64,000 nt of DNA from NCBI GenBank assembly GCA_016630905.1, contig WBMQ01000002.1:1674001-1738000 (forward strand), read 5' to 3'. This stretch comes from Capillidium heterosporum. Its lineage: Eukaryota; Entomophthoromycota; Entomophthoromycetes; Entomophthorales; Capillidiaceae. The translations under genes and the position numbers were made by a program. Under the pieces are notes generated by a model, which searched no databases, was not told the origin of the DNA, and worked only from the letters and a program-made list of their open reading frames with translations. Shown piece by piece: positions 23,416 through 36,472 of this stretch (its first letter is position 1; every line of letters starts with the position of its first letter).

Positions 23416-26400
23416 TTAAGATATAGTGCACTGACTCATCTTCTGCTTGGACTTCTCTAAGTAACTCGAAGAAGTCGAAGGGGAATTGGAATGGGTGGTA
23501 GCTCCTGGTTTCTTGAAGCTCTCACGGAAATCTTCAACAGAAGTACCGTTACTATTCATATTGGAACTAACAGCGCGTCTATGCGAAGCTAGTGTACTTC
23601 CATGATAAGTTGGGAAAGATACGGACTGAGATCGAGACTGCTGTACGCGTCCACGGCTCAGGTGACGAATATGGGTATGCTTTGGCTGGGTAGGCGACGC
23701 GTCAAAGCTAATCTCATGTCTCTTAAGTGCTTCGGTAAACTCATAGCTGGAAAATAATTAGTAAAAGTTGGGTAAAGTAGACTTACTCAGCATCGCTAAG
23801 GACGGCAGGAGATCCGGGTACCGATTCAGTAAAGTAGGATGAGGTGGGTGAATAGCTCGCCAAAGCAGCAGCTGATGCCAAGGAAGATAGGTTGAAGTCG
23901 AATGAGTAGAAATTTGATTCGGCCTTGCTGGACATCTTGTAAACTCTCCCAGACTACGTGAGGCGATTGGAGGTAGCCGGCATCAGTAGTCAGCAAGAAT
24001 AGCTCCCCTTCGTAGCGCTTATATAGCGTCATGAACTAAAAAATTAGAAATATATCAAAAAAATAAGTTACGTGATTGTTACGGAACAAAACACATAGGT
24101 AATCGTCTGGTAAAGTATTGGAAAGACATACCAAACCGTGCTCCGTAAGCTGGGTAGCAGTATCCTCTAAGAAAGTGGTGATGATAAGGGCTGATAAAGG
24201 GTCAGTAAAAGAAACAAAAAAAAACTACCATCTTGCTTAAGGTCATCGACGTTGTGGTACTCTTTGAGGTTTTTGGGGAATTCGGTTGAAGTTGGCGGAC
24301 ATGGCATCGGCACGAACCAAGAAGTCCATGGCTCCGTTGTAGGTCGCTTTACATGGACCAAAAACCAGCAACTCGTGGGCCTCTTCATCGGTTACTGGGT
24401 CAGGGATCCAGCCATGAACGAGTTCGACACCAAAAGCCCCAAATATAACCATTTCATCCGATACGTCATTCTTAGCCGAGCCGAAAGAACGAATGGACTG
24501 GAAACCGATATTGACATCCAATCCACTACGCAATGAAGGCAGACTGGAAAGGACCTTCTCTAGCATAACTGGATCATCGCCAAAGTGGTGAGATCGATTC
24601 ACCAAATTGTCACCAAGAGTTTCGACAAGGTCGTTGAACGATATTTCGGGCTTGTCCTTGGGTGTAATTACTAAGGAGCCACGTAAGATCAGTACGTTGC
24701 AGAGGGCGATAAGTGGGCATGGACCGTTGTGGTTCTGAATAAGGATCCATACGTCTCTCCAGCGCCTTTCTTTATGTGAGTACCATTGGATTGACTTGAG
24801 CCCGTAAGTTTCGTTGATATTTGGATTCCTTAGGTCTGTCGATTTGGTTCTGGGCACAGGGATGGGTGCAGGTTCTTGAGCAGGTGGTAAAGCACCGGGT
24901 AGCTCCCTAGGAAGTACCTTATCTCCAGACTGGATGGATAGAGCCGGTGGAGGCATAGAGATAGTTTGTTCCGGTTCAAAGTGTAGTTGGTCGAATGTGA
25001 GGATCTGCCCAGAGCTTATTTCGGGAGATGTTAGCTTTTCGAAGGTGGTCAACGATTCGTTGTCGCCATCAAGGATGATAGATTCGTCTGCTACCTCGCC
25101 GTCCTCTTCATTTATTTTGAGGAAAACTGCGTCATTAGAAGCTGATGGGGCTGAAGGTGGTTTGATGCTCTTATCGGTAAGTTCTAAAGCACTTATATAA
25201 GAAGTATCCTTGGTACTGCTAGACTCTTCGGTATCCTTAGATATGGGAATCTCCCTTGATATCTCTAGCTCAGGGATGTATTCGACGTTATTGTCGAAGT
25301 TTACTTTATGAGCCAGAATAGGAGTTACTTCTGGCTTTTGGATTTCGACGAATCCATCAATGTGCTTTTCCGATTCAACTTGAGGGATGGAGGTCTTACC
25401 GAACGCGGAAATAACGAAACCTTCATCTTCATGCTCCGAATGCTCCAAATCACTTGTGTATTTGTCTTCAGTTGATGCTGCGTCACGAATATTATAATCT
25501 GCTAGATCATCAAGCTCCTCATCTTTAGTTACTTCGACAAAGTCAGAGTTATCCAGCTTAGGTGTAGTTGATGCTTGTTGAGCGATAACTTCGGTCAATT
25601 GTGAATCCAAAGAGCTGACAGGTATATCCAGATCAACACTAGTATCAGTAGCCTTGTCGTCAGTAACAGTACCAGCAATTTCAGGTGCAGTAAACAAAGA
25701 GCTTTCATAAGAGCCATCTGCATCGTCCAAATCCATTTCAAGCGAAATATCCATTAAATCACCATCGACATCTAGCAAGTCTTCGTGGACTGCAGGTAAA
25801 GTATCTTGGGTAAGAGTCGTGTCCTGGTAAAGTGATTTCGTTTTCTCTTCTGGTGGCGAATCTTCACTTATGGTCTCAGGCAACTGGACGTCGTCCAGCT
25901 TTAAAGGTTCAGTGGGCTCTTCAATTTGACGAGTAGATCCAAAGGAAGGTGATGAGAAAGTAATGGGGGCTTCATTGAAATTGATCTTTCCTTCAATGTC
26001 TTCGTGGTCGCTAGTAGCCTCTTCATCTCTAGTAGTTTCCAAGGTAGGGGAATTCATGGTCATTACGTCACCAGATACTTGGCCTTTTTCACTTCTCATT
26101 AAGTCGTCACTGGAAGGTATGTCGTTGAGCGTCAATTCCACAATAGGCAAGTCTATGGATGCATTCACCCTACTCAAATCGATATCCTTGTACACTGAGG
26201 ATAAGTATATATCTTCAAGTGCAGTAGAAGTTTCGAATAAAGTCGTATAGGCATCTACATCCTCGGACTCATCGGTCGAACAAAGCAAGTTTTGAATTCT
26301 ATGATAATTAGCCCTTACGCCTTCAAGTTCTTCAATAGGATGGTTATCGGATGCGATAAGCGAGGTCGAAAAATTGACAATGAGTATGCCACCAAGTACT

Positions 26401-29400
26401 CGAATAGTATCCAAAATGCTTTCGTCATCAGAGAGCTTGGGAGAACCTTCAAGCATTTTAATTGAAACGAGTCGGTCGAGTATACTTTCAACTTGATGGT
26501 GAAGCTCAATATTGGTTTCTTCAATCGAGCTATCCAAACTAACAGTCGTGGATTGACACTCTATCACTTCCTGGCAAAGGTGTCGGGACTTCCTGAGGTA
26601 GACTGTTATCAATGGCTTGGGTTGGCAGCATTGAGACCGAATCAATATTCCTAGCCAAGCCTTGGTCGATATTTGCCGGGGTATCAACTATCGGGTCTAC
26701 TAGATTAGATGTAGTTGAAGAAGTAAGAGCGTCATCCTTAAATTCAGCAGTGTTGAAGGTTTCAAATATAGCATCGGTACTTACATCGGCATCGTCTAGC
26801 TTAAGCAATGCTTCAGGTACAATGGTGTCATCACCAATTAGACCCGATTCATTCTGCGTTATATCCCCGGCAATTAAAGTGCCTTCATGCCTTGAAGCAG
26901 GATGCAGTTCAAAGTCTACATCGATTCGGGTTAAATCGCGACTGATATTCTCAACTTCACTACTGGTCTCATCGAGTGACTCCTGTAAACTAGTAGCTGG
27001 CGATCCATCCAAGCCAAGGTACAGCTCGGTATTTACTTGTTGAGGTTTACTGTCGGTAGCTTTTTCGATAGCAGTGACACCAGCGACATTGTCTAAAACT
27101 ATGTCTTCATCGATAACTTTGGCGTCTGCAGGTAGACTTCGTTCATAGACAATATCACCAATTCTAACATCTTCGGAGTCAATTGACACATCATCAGCCA
27201 AGCTATCGACTTCGATGCCTATTCTAGATAATGAAGAGTCCAAGTTGACGATCTTTCCACTGACTTCGGATAGAGAGTCTTCGACCAAACTTGAGGTTTC
27301 ATCATCTAAAGCAAAGCTTGCTGGTGGTGTTTTTTCAAGGGTTGGCTCGTCCACTTCAACTTGTTCAACCTTTTCAGGATTTTCATCAACAGTAATGTGC
27401 TCGAATTGATGATATGGTGGGTACATCTTTATCCAATTCATTATCAGCTTGGTAGACTAGCAAGAGATCTGGCAGAGGTTATAGGGACTTCATCAACCTC
27501 TTCCTTTACATCGAGTGAGATAGCTGATTCTTCGTCTTTGACTGATAAGCCTCTGTCTAGGGTAGAGGCGTAGCTAATCTCCCCAATCAAGACATTCGAC
27601 TCCAAGACTTCACTTTGGTTATCTGGAGTGAAGTTGATGGCTGAGAGGTCGGTGTCAACCTTGGTAATCTCTGCGTCTATTAGTTCCAGAGTTGATTCGA
27701 TTTCAGAGAGAGGGTCCTTGTCCAAAGTCATAGATAAGGCAGATGGGATCCTGGGACTTTCTATATTACTTACAATAGCGACATCATCTAAAATCTCTTC
27801 AACGAGGGCTGAGCTTGTAAGTGATATTTCAGAGTTTTCGATGGCGATTTCCTTTGTGTTCAAGCTGAGGGGCGCTTCAACTGTTTCGAATACTTCAGTG
27901 TCTTCTTTGTCTTTTTCAGAAGGCTGTTCAATCTCTGATGCTTCCAAATCGGTATCAAAGTCCTTGCTGAGAGATAAAGTGCTGCTATCTACAATCTCAG
28001 CAACCGATTCCTCATCCAAACTACTTTCGTCGTGGATAAATTGTCCAATCACGAAGTTCGGGACATTGTAGATGTACTTTTCGATCTGCTCTGGCTGAAT
28101 GTTGATACGTCTGAGATCGGAATCTACGCTCTCAATCCTTCCATTTGCTTCTGCCAAGGCTTCATCCAACTGCTGTAATGTCACTTTTTCCAAAGTGTCG
28201 AGTGAAGCTGGGACGGGTTCACTCTCAAAGGCAGTTATTGGCTCGTCCTTTGGAACTTTGCCTTCACCAACAATTTGGCCGATGATAAAGTTAGGCACGT
28301 TGTAGATATTGCTTTCCAGCAATCCAGGGTTGATGTTGATACGCTTGAGGTCGGAATTGACGTTAGTAATGGTACTGTTTACTTCTACCAATGCGTCACT
28401 AAGCTCCTTCATTGTATCCTTTTCTAATATGGAGGCTACATATTCTCCAAGGTCGACGGTAGGTACCTCTTGAGTGGCATTTTCGGAATCCAAATTAATA
28501 ATCATCTCTACAGTTTCTTTAGTAGCATCCATTTGAGAGCTTTCAATTAGATCCACCGGTGTCAAGTCAGGGGTAATACCGCTAGATTTATCCCGAGTTT
28601 CTTTACTTACAGCGACTCCATCATCAACTTGATCCGATTCGTCATGCACTATATTTTCATTAACCAGGGTACTTTCGTGTTTGAAATCAGGGTGTGATTC
28701 AGGATCTGCATCGATTTGCAGTAGGTCGCGACTGATATTTTCGATTTCCTTACTGGGTTCATCAGATGAGTTGTGAAGACTAATAGCGGTCGGGTTATAC
28801 GAATCGAGACTCATCTTCGTGGCTACTTGTTGGGCTTCACTGTCGCCAGGTAAGCTTCGCTCGTAAACAATGTTTCCGATTTCAACATCCCCAGAATCAG
28901 TTGACACATCATCAGCCAAGCTATCGACTTCAATGCCTATTCCAGATAACGGAGAATCCAAGTTGGTGACCTTTCTACTGACTTCAGATAATGTGTCTTT
29001 GATCAAACTTGAGGCTTCATCGCCCAAATCGAGGCTTGCTGATAACGTCTTCTCAAGGATTAACTCGTCCACTTGAACTTGATCAACTTCTTTAGGACTT
29101 TCTTCAACGAGAGCGTGCTCGATTGATGGTTCACTTAAGATGTATTGTCCAAACTCTTCATTTTCGACTGATAAATCCTTGTCTACGGTAGCGAAGTAAC
29201 TAATCTCCCCGATCGAGACATTCGATTCCAAGACTTCATTCTGGTTATCTGGAGTGAAGTTGATGGCTGAGAGGTTGGTGTCGACTTTTGTGATTTCGGC
29301 GTCCATTAGCTCCAAAGTTGATTCGATTTCGGAAAGAGACTCCTTGTCCAAAGTCATAGATAAGGCAGATGGGATCCTGGGACTTTCTATACTACTTACA

Positions 29401-32400
29401 ATAGCGACATCATCTAAAATCTCTTCAACAGGGACTGAGCTTATAAGTGATATTTCAGATGTCATTTCAGAGACAGAATCATGGTCTTTGGTGACAATTT
29501 CCTTCGTATCTGGAATGGTAGGTGCCTCGACTGCTTCGATGCTAATATTTCTGGTAGATGGCTCTAACCCTTCATCATCTTTAGAAGATTGTTCAATCTC
29601 TGATGCTTCCAAATCGGTATCAAAGTCCTTGCTAAGGGACAGAGTGTTGCTATCTACAATCTCAGCAACCGATTCCTCATCCAAGCTACTTTCGTCGTGG
29701 ATAAATTGTCCAATCACGAAGTTCGGGACATTGTAGATGTACTTTTCGATCTGCTCTGGCTGAATGTTGATACGTCTGAGATCGGAATCTACGCTCTCAA
29801 TCCTTCCATTTGCTTCTGCCAAGGCTTCATCCAACTGCTGTAATGTCACTTTTTCCAAAGTGTCGGGTGAAGCTGGGACGGGTTCACTCTCAAAGGCAGT
29901 TATTGGCTCGTCCTTTGGAACTTTGCCTTCACCAACAATTTGGCCGATGATAAAGTTAGGCACGTTGTAGATATTACTTTCCAACAATCCAGGATTGATG
30001 TTGATACGCTTGAGGTCGGAGTTGATGTTAGTAATGGTACTGTTTACTTCTATCAATGCGTCGCTAAGCTCATTCATCGTATCCTTTTCTAATATGGAGG
30101 CTACATATTCTCCAAGGTCGATGGTAGTTACGCTATCAAAAGTGTTGCCTGATTCTGAAATCTCCTCGATTAAAATCGATCGGTAATCTTCAACTGAAGC
30201 TTGAGATGTCATGTTGAGATCGATGTCCCTAGACAGATTTTGAAATTCCTTGACTAGGATGAAAGGCATTGAGGGTTCTGGTTCAGAAGATATAGCAGCG
30301 CTGACGATAGTCTTTAGGCTTGTCAACGCTAAACGATTCATAGTCGATGCTCTTATCCATACTGGCATTATCATCAACTAGATCTGATTCATTATGGATT
30401 ATATCTCTAACCAGCAAAGTGTTCTCATGCTTTGAATCGAAGTGCGGTTTAGGGGCTATGTCAACTCGAGGTAGGTCTCGATCGATGTTTTCGACTTCTT
30501 TACTGGTTTCATTAGGTGAATCGTATAGGCTAGTGATGATCGAGCTATAAGAGTCGAGATTCACCTTTGTAGCTACTTGCTGGGCATTACCATCAACAGC
30601 TTCGTCAATAACGGCGGCATTGTCTGAAACTATGTCTTCATCGGTAACTTTGGCGTCTGTAAATAGGCTTCGTTCATAGATAATATCACCAATTCTAACA
30701 TCTTCGGAGTCAATTGACACATCATCAGCCAAGCTATCGACTTCGATGCCTATTCTAGATAATGAAGAGTCCAAGTTGACGATCTTTCCACTGACTTCGG
30801 ATAGAGAGTCTTCGACCAAACTTGAGGTTTCATCATCTAAAGCAAAGCTTGCTGGTAGTGCTTTTTCAAGGGTTGGCTCGTCCACTTCAACTTGTTCAAC
30901 CTTTTCAGGATTTTCATCAACAGTAATGTGCTCAATTGATGATATGGTGGGTACATCTTTATCCAATTCATTATCAGTTGGTAGACTAGCAAGAGATCTG
31001 GCAGAGGTTATAGGGACTTCATCAACCTCTTCCTTTACATCGAGTGAGATAGCTGATTCTTCATCTTCAATTAGTAGGTCCTTATCTTGAGTAGAAGTGT
31101 AGTTAATCTGCCCGATTGAGACATTCGACTCTAAGACTTCATTTTGACTATCTGGAGTGAAGTTGATGGCTGAGAGGTTGGTGTCGACTTTGGTGATTTC
31201 GGCGTCCATTAGCTCCAAAGTTGATTCGATTTCGGAAAGAGACCCCTTGTCCAAAGTCATAGATAAGGCAGATGGGATCCTAGGGCTTTCTACATTACTT
31301 ACAATAGCGACATTGTCTGAAGTTTCTTCGACTAGAGCCAAAGAGTTGATAAGCGATGTATCCAAAGGTACTTTAGAAGCAGGTTCGTGATCTTCAGGGG
31401 CGATTTCCTTTATAGCTAAGCTGAGAGGCGCTTCAACTGCTTCAGTATCTAAAGCTTTACTGGAGGACAAAGTGCTGCTATCTACAATCTCAGCAACCGA
31501 TTCCTCATCCAAACTACTTTCGTCGTGGATAAATTGTCCAATCACGAAGTTCGGGACATTATAGATGTACTTTTCGATCTGCTCTGGCTGAATGTTGATA
31601 CGTCTGAGATCGGAATCTACGCTCTCAATCCTTCCATTTGCTTCTGCCAAGGCTTCATCCAACTGTTGTAATGTCATTTTTTCCAAAGTGTCAAGTGAAG
31701 CTGGGACGGGTTCACTCTCAAAGGCAGTTATTGGCTCGTCCTTTGGAACTTTGCCTTCACCAACAATTTGGCCGATGATAAAGTTAGGCACGTTGTAGAT
31801 ATTGCTTTCCAGCAATCCAGGATTGATGTTGATACGCTTGAGGTCGGAGCTGACGTTAGTAATGGTACTGTTTACTTCTATCAATGCGTCACTAAGCTCC
31901 TTCATCGTATCCTTTTCTAATATGGAGATTGCATATTCTCCAAGGTCGACGGTAGGCACTTCTTGAGCTGTGACTTGGATTAACTCTTTGTTACAAAATT
32001 CGAGTTCGCCAACCTGTCTATCAAATATATCATCGTTTGCTTCAGATTGAGAAGTTTGTAATTGAGCTCCATTCCCTTCTCCATTGATTTGACTATCATT
32101 ATGATTAAAATTGCTTTGGATAGTCATTATAGCAGGCTCTACAGCTTTTAATGAGTCATCGTCTAGTTCTTTGAGAAATTAGTGCTAAATAATTAAAAAA
32201 CCATACCTGGCTTCATCTCTTGTAAACACTTTGAATCATCGGTAACAACGTCTTCATCATCTATCAAATTGGGTTGGGGTAAGTTTGCTGGCTGAGTATG
32301 AGATTCATCAGTCAGTTCATCAATAATACTTTCAACCTCTTCGGTCAATTCTCGTTCATCAAAACTTTGCTCAAGATCCGAATTGCTGCCTAGTATATCA

Positions 32401-35359
32401 CCCACTTCTTCCAAGGTCTTGTAATCTTCACTTGGCTCTCTAACATCAATGCTTTCAGTTCCTAAAGCCTTAGCGGTGCTGGTGCTATCTTCTTGAACCT
32501 GCTGCTGCTCAACTTCCGATTTGAGAAGATGGGTGTTCGAAGTACTAGCTTCCTTAGTGTGCAACTCGCTAAATTCTTGTACAGTGTCAGATGAGTTATC
32601 GATCATAGAGGGATTGGTATCGTCAGAGTTTTCATTGAGTGGCAGTTTTGAGTTCTCACCTGGAGCATCAGTTTGGTTGCTGGAGATACCTTTAATCAAA
32701 GGATCTAAATCAATTTCTTTATCCAGATGCTCGGCATCATTATTGGTGGAAATAGGCCCAGACTGGTCGTATATGATTTTGCCAATTAACAACTTGTTTT
32801 CGGAATCACTTTCCTCATCAACACAATTCACTTCATTGATGTTCAGACCGATACTGTTGAGGTCGCTATTCACATCGACGACCTTGCCTTGGACACTGTG
32901 CAACGTGTTTTCCAACGAACCCAAAACATCTTCATCCAACTCTTCAGATAATTCTTTGGGGGAGCGCCTACCTTGAATTTGTAAGTCATCACCTTCGCCT
33001 TCCTTTTGATTGACACCAGGTAAACTCGACTCGGTCGAGTTGTCCTCTGGATATTCAGTAGACGGCTCAGGATCTAAATTTTGGTCCAGCTTATTGAAAA
33101 TTAACTGGCCAACGACTAGATCGCTTGTTGATTCATAGGCACCAGCCTCTTCGTTACCCAGAATATCCTTCGTTATGCCTAGTCGACCGATATCCGAGTC
33201 AATGTTTACTACCAAGCCTTGTACCTCTTTGAGGGTTGCTTCAAGCTCAGTCAAGGACTCGCTAGTTAACAACACCTTTATACCGTCAGGGATACGTTGA
33301 ATAGTTTCCGGTTCGCCAGTAGCAAATTCCTCGATGTCCAATTCAGCTTCTTCATATGATTCAATAGGTTGGTTGGTTGTGCTATCGATGTCACTTGAAT
33401 CAACTTCGGTAATTGTACCAATTATTAGTTTGTTGGTAGCATGGTCAGAATCGTTAACAAATTGATGAGATTCAAGTGTAGCATTGATCCTACCCAAGTC
33501 GTCGTCTACGTTTACTATCATCTTCTGGATTTCTGACAGTTCTTGTGCAATTGCAACTCTATTATCAGAATCTAGCGCGTTGAACAGTCCTTCTGGAATT
33601 GATATTTTGGTAGTGCTGTCACAATCGAAACCTTGTGGTATGTCTACATCACTTGAGAGAGCTATGGGGGCATTGGTATCTCCATTATGCTCGATATACT
33701 CAACGTCATCCTTAGTATCAGAATCGGAGTTTGGAGTGATGATGTCCGATATCTTTAGTGATTCAGCAAGTACCGTATCAACACCGTTAGGCATAGTTGG
33801 TTTTGTTTCTAATATGCATGTTAGAAATCTTATTATATATGATTCTTAAATATGAAACTAGAGTACCTATTTCACGGCTCTTCACAGAGATATCTTCTAC
33901 ATCGGGCTGGCTAGATTCGACGTTATCAGTTAACACTCCATGGGATTCACTCAAGCGAAGTTTATCCGACAAGCTGACATTCGAATCGAAATCGAAGGAG
34001 ATGTTGAAAGGCTGAACATCTATCTCTGTTAAATAAAAATGTTATTCTTGATTGCATTTGAAAACCATACCGGAATCGATGGGGCCAAAGTTTAGCTTAT
34101 TTTCGAAATTGGAAGGAGTTGGATCAGTTGAAAGTAAGGCGACCTTTTCATATGGATGATCAACTCTGTTAAGCTTGGCATTCTCAATAGGGGGATCCTG
34201 GTGCTTCAACGCCTCGCCTATGAATGGAGTATCCAACGAAATTTCAACGGATGCCGAACGTACCGGGGTAGAAGAGTGTAAGATCTTGGGAGTGCCATTA
34301 GGTTTAGCATCTATGGAATATTAGCATGGGAAGTTATAGTATATACTACCTTTAGGATCAAAATCTCTATCGGTATCACCTATAGAGATGCCGTCATCCA
34401 AACTGCCGACTTCTGACTCTATATCTGAGGAGCTTTCAATTTGGGACTGCACATCTCGGTCATCTTCAACAAGGCCTCCATCATCATAAATCTCTTTGTC
34501 GGGGTCTATACCCGGCGTTAATTTAATCAATTCACCGTCGACCATTATGGTGTTGTCAATTGGGGTCAAAGTTCCTGAGTTGTAGCCGTTCGCCAATAGA
34601 CTTGGTAGTATTTCGTTTTCGGGGTAAGTTTGTTCGGAGTTGAGTTTGGTGTCACCTATGGTTTTGAAAATGGGAAATAAGATTGAATAATTTTTGTGGA
34701 AGTTACTTTTTATCTCGGACGATTGGGAGAGTGGTCTTGAAAATTCGGCCGAAGAATTATCAGACAATAATGGGAAGTTGCCTTTAAAACTACCTTCACT
34801 TATACTTTCCAAGTCATTTTTTGGGGAAAAGGCTTGGTCTGCGCCTTCTAGTTCTATTTTTCAAGTAAGATACTGGTCTTTTGTGAAGCTCGTTACCTGG
34901 AGAATCGGGAACTGAATCGGAGGACATGGTTCCAGTGTCACTGGTAGCTTGCATCGATGTTAAGAACTCGATTTCCTATAGGTTAATTTGAATATTAATA
35001 TACTAGAACATCTCAAGAACAAATGTAAATGGATTGAATGATGGCTACCTTTAAGTTGCCTAGAGCCTCGTTTTTGGTAATTGGTTGGGTTGTGTCAAGT
35101 TTGGAAGCCTTTTTAACGGTTGGTGAAGTAGGTCCATCGATCTTAGGCTTTTGTTTATGTTCCGACTTGCTCTCGAAAGCCTTGGTGAGCATCTCAACAC
35201 GCGAAGGTTTCTTTTGGTGTTTACTAGTATCTAATGATCCTTCTATTGCAACAACTCTATATCAATATTTTAATTGTTAGAGGCATTATTACTTTTTGAA
35301 TCGGACTGGTTGTTTAACTGGGTTTGGATATTAGCTTCATTCTTAGAACCTCCCGTCAT
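23416..35359 (-). CDS. Giant MINDY-family deubiquitinase with repeat-rich N-terminal extension
   Basis: Exons, high to low: 35359-35293, 35254-35049, 34975-34897, 34853-34707, 34655-34350, 34310-34071, 34025-33867, 33808-32207, 32168-24229, 24190-24072, 24035-23787 and 23746-23416. This gives about 3,800 residues, against some 470 for human MINDY1. The C-terminal domain has the catalytic Cys of QNHNGPCPLIALCNVL, the His of VELVHGWIPDP and the family strands FRNNHFMTLYKRYEGELFLL and SPHVVWESLQDV. MINDY enzymes cleave Lys48-linked polyubiquitin. The extension is acidic and holds ~18 copies of a ~50-residue module with core VDSDLRRIN and IGQI/IGEI endings. Parts of it are a threefold tandem duplication. 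Six +1 frame steps are needed (near 30300, 27446, 27402, 26560, 24293 and 23920). The DUB call is firm; fusion into one protein is inferred from continuous splicing phase and the repeat. Confidence 0.82.
26800..28470 (-). repeat. Tandem copy 3 of the MINDY-extension repeat
   Basis: The third, 3'-most copy of a unit that begins with sequence encoding VDLGEYVASILEKDTM at ~28470. It contains five ~50-residue modules in the order ELSDAL, QQLDEAL, EIESTL, VEDSL, QESLDE. Two single extra bases at ~27402 and ~27447 are absent from copy 1. The lower boundary is approximate because identity fades. Confidence 0.75.
28471..30125 (-). repeat. Tandem copy 2 of the MINDY-extension repeat
   Basis: Begins at the sequence for IDLGEYVASILEKDTM at ~30125, about 1.65 kb long, with the same five-module order as the other copies. 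Stretches such as 29690-30000 match 28021-28330 almost base for base. This copy lacks the SLASLP-to-ENPEK segment and ends with a divergent fifth module. Confidence 0.75.
30126..31965 (-). repeat. Tandem copy 1 of the MINDY-extension repeat
   Basis: The 5'-most copy, about 1.84 kb from the VDLGEYAISILEKDTM sequence at ~31965. It contains an uninterrupted version of the segment that carries two extra bases in copy 3 (around 30940-30990 here), so it serves as the reference for those differences. Confidence 0.75.
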
Positions 35360-36472
35360 CCTAGTCTATACACTCGTATTAGATACCGTTTAGGAGGAAA
35401 TAATAAAGCTGATATACATCTGTTATGGTAAAAAAGCTGGTTACCTTTATTACAATTACTTAATACTAAACTTTTATTTACAAAACTGTTATATATTTAA
35501 AACAAGATGGGAAATTGTAGGCAAGTGGCAGTGGGTTTTGTAGGAGAAATATTGGAGGTTAAGTTCAGGTTCCATCTTCGACTTGTAGATTTTAGTCTGT
35601 CCCAATTTGGTTTGGGGTAAGCAAATTGCAGCATAAACTAATTTGCGTTTTAAGGTTTTTTGGAGGGTGGTGGTTCAATTTGAGATTGAATATCACATTC
35701 ACCATTATCGTTTTGGTGCTAAATGTTATTAATACCTTTATATCTCCAGAGTAGCTATAGTGCAGTATATATATGTAAAGAATAGCACTTGTATCTATAT
35801 AGCATTTCAAAGTACTACTATATAAACCTAGATGCTTGGTAATAGATATCTGTAGAATCCATCTACTAGCACTATCAACTTTATCAACAATCTTCAATCC
35901 AAGATTACGGATAATTTTTAAATATAGCACAATTTCAATACCTTTTCAACCAACCAGCCAATTATATTTGTAAGCAAATACATTGGATAGCAACTTTCTA
36001 CAATGGTATATTTTATTCCTTACTGTTTATACTGCTTTAGCAGATACATCGTTGACATACTGTTTGAACATGTGCTGCCTTTATAAAGTATTATATCTGG
36101 CAGCATTTCTTGTAGGATGGATTTAGTATATGTAGATAGAAGGTGCTTTGTTTGTATACAAAAATATTGTAAACTTTGAGTTTATTAGCCATAAATCTGT
36201 TTTAGCTTGATATAGAAACCTTTACTATAGGCTCATAATTTTGTAATTGCAAAAGCTAACTTTACAAAGTTGAATCTCCTTTACTCTGGTCTCAAGTAAG
36301 CGCTACTAATCTTTGCTACTCTGTTCAACTGTAGTTCCAATTTTTATAACTTAGCTTGGAAAATTTTACCTAGCTTGAATGAACAAATTGGCATTAGATT
36401 TGTAGCACTTTTTAAGGACCTTAGTAGTACTTAGCAACTCGTCACCAAATTTATCGGAGTTGTATTTCAAGT
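35360..36472. other. Divergent AT-rich spacer
   Basis: Upstream region shared by the giant MINDY gene and the plus-strand gene at 36473. A 112-codon minus-strand frame at 35592-35930 is of low-complexity AT-rich composition and unsupported. Nothing else seen. Confidence 0.4.

Noticed and set aside
23880-23950. A 34-nt intron (GTAGTC ... CAAG) as the explanation of the last MINDY frame switch
   Set aside because: It restores the frame, but it would delete VVWESLQDV, one of the best conserved MINDY strands, so I prefer a +1 step and state the alternative here.
24252-24536. 94-codon plus-strand frame opposite the MINDY catalytic domain
   Set aside because: It is antisense to clearly conserved catalytic sequence and is composition-driven.
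27628-31798. Long plus-strand open frames (up to 160 codons) through the MINDY repeat region
   Set aside because: They are antisense shadows of the serine/glutamate-rich coding repeats. They recur in each tandem copy and have no domain of their own.
35592-35930. 112-codon minus-strand frame in the 35-36 kb spacer
   Set aside because: Composition follows the AT-rich spacer (Ile, Tyr, Lys, Asn), with no motif and no intron or context support.
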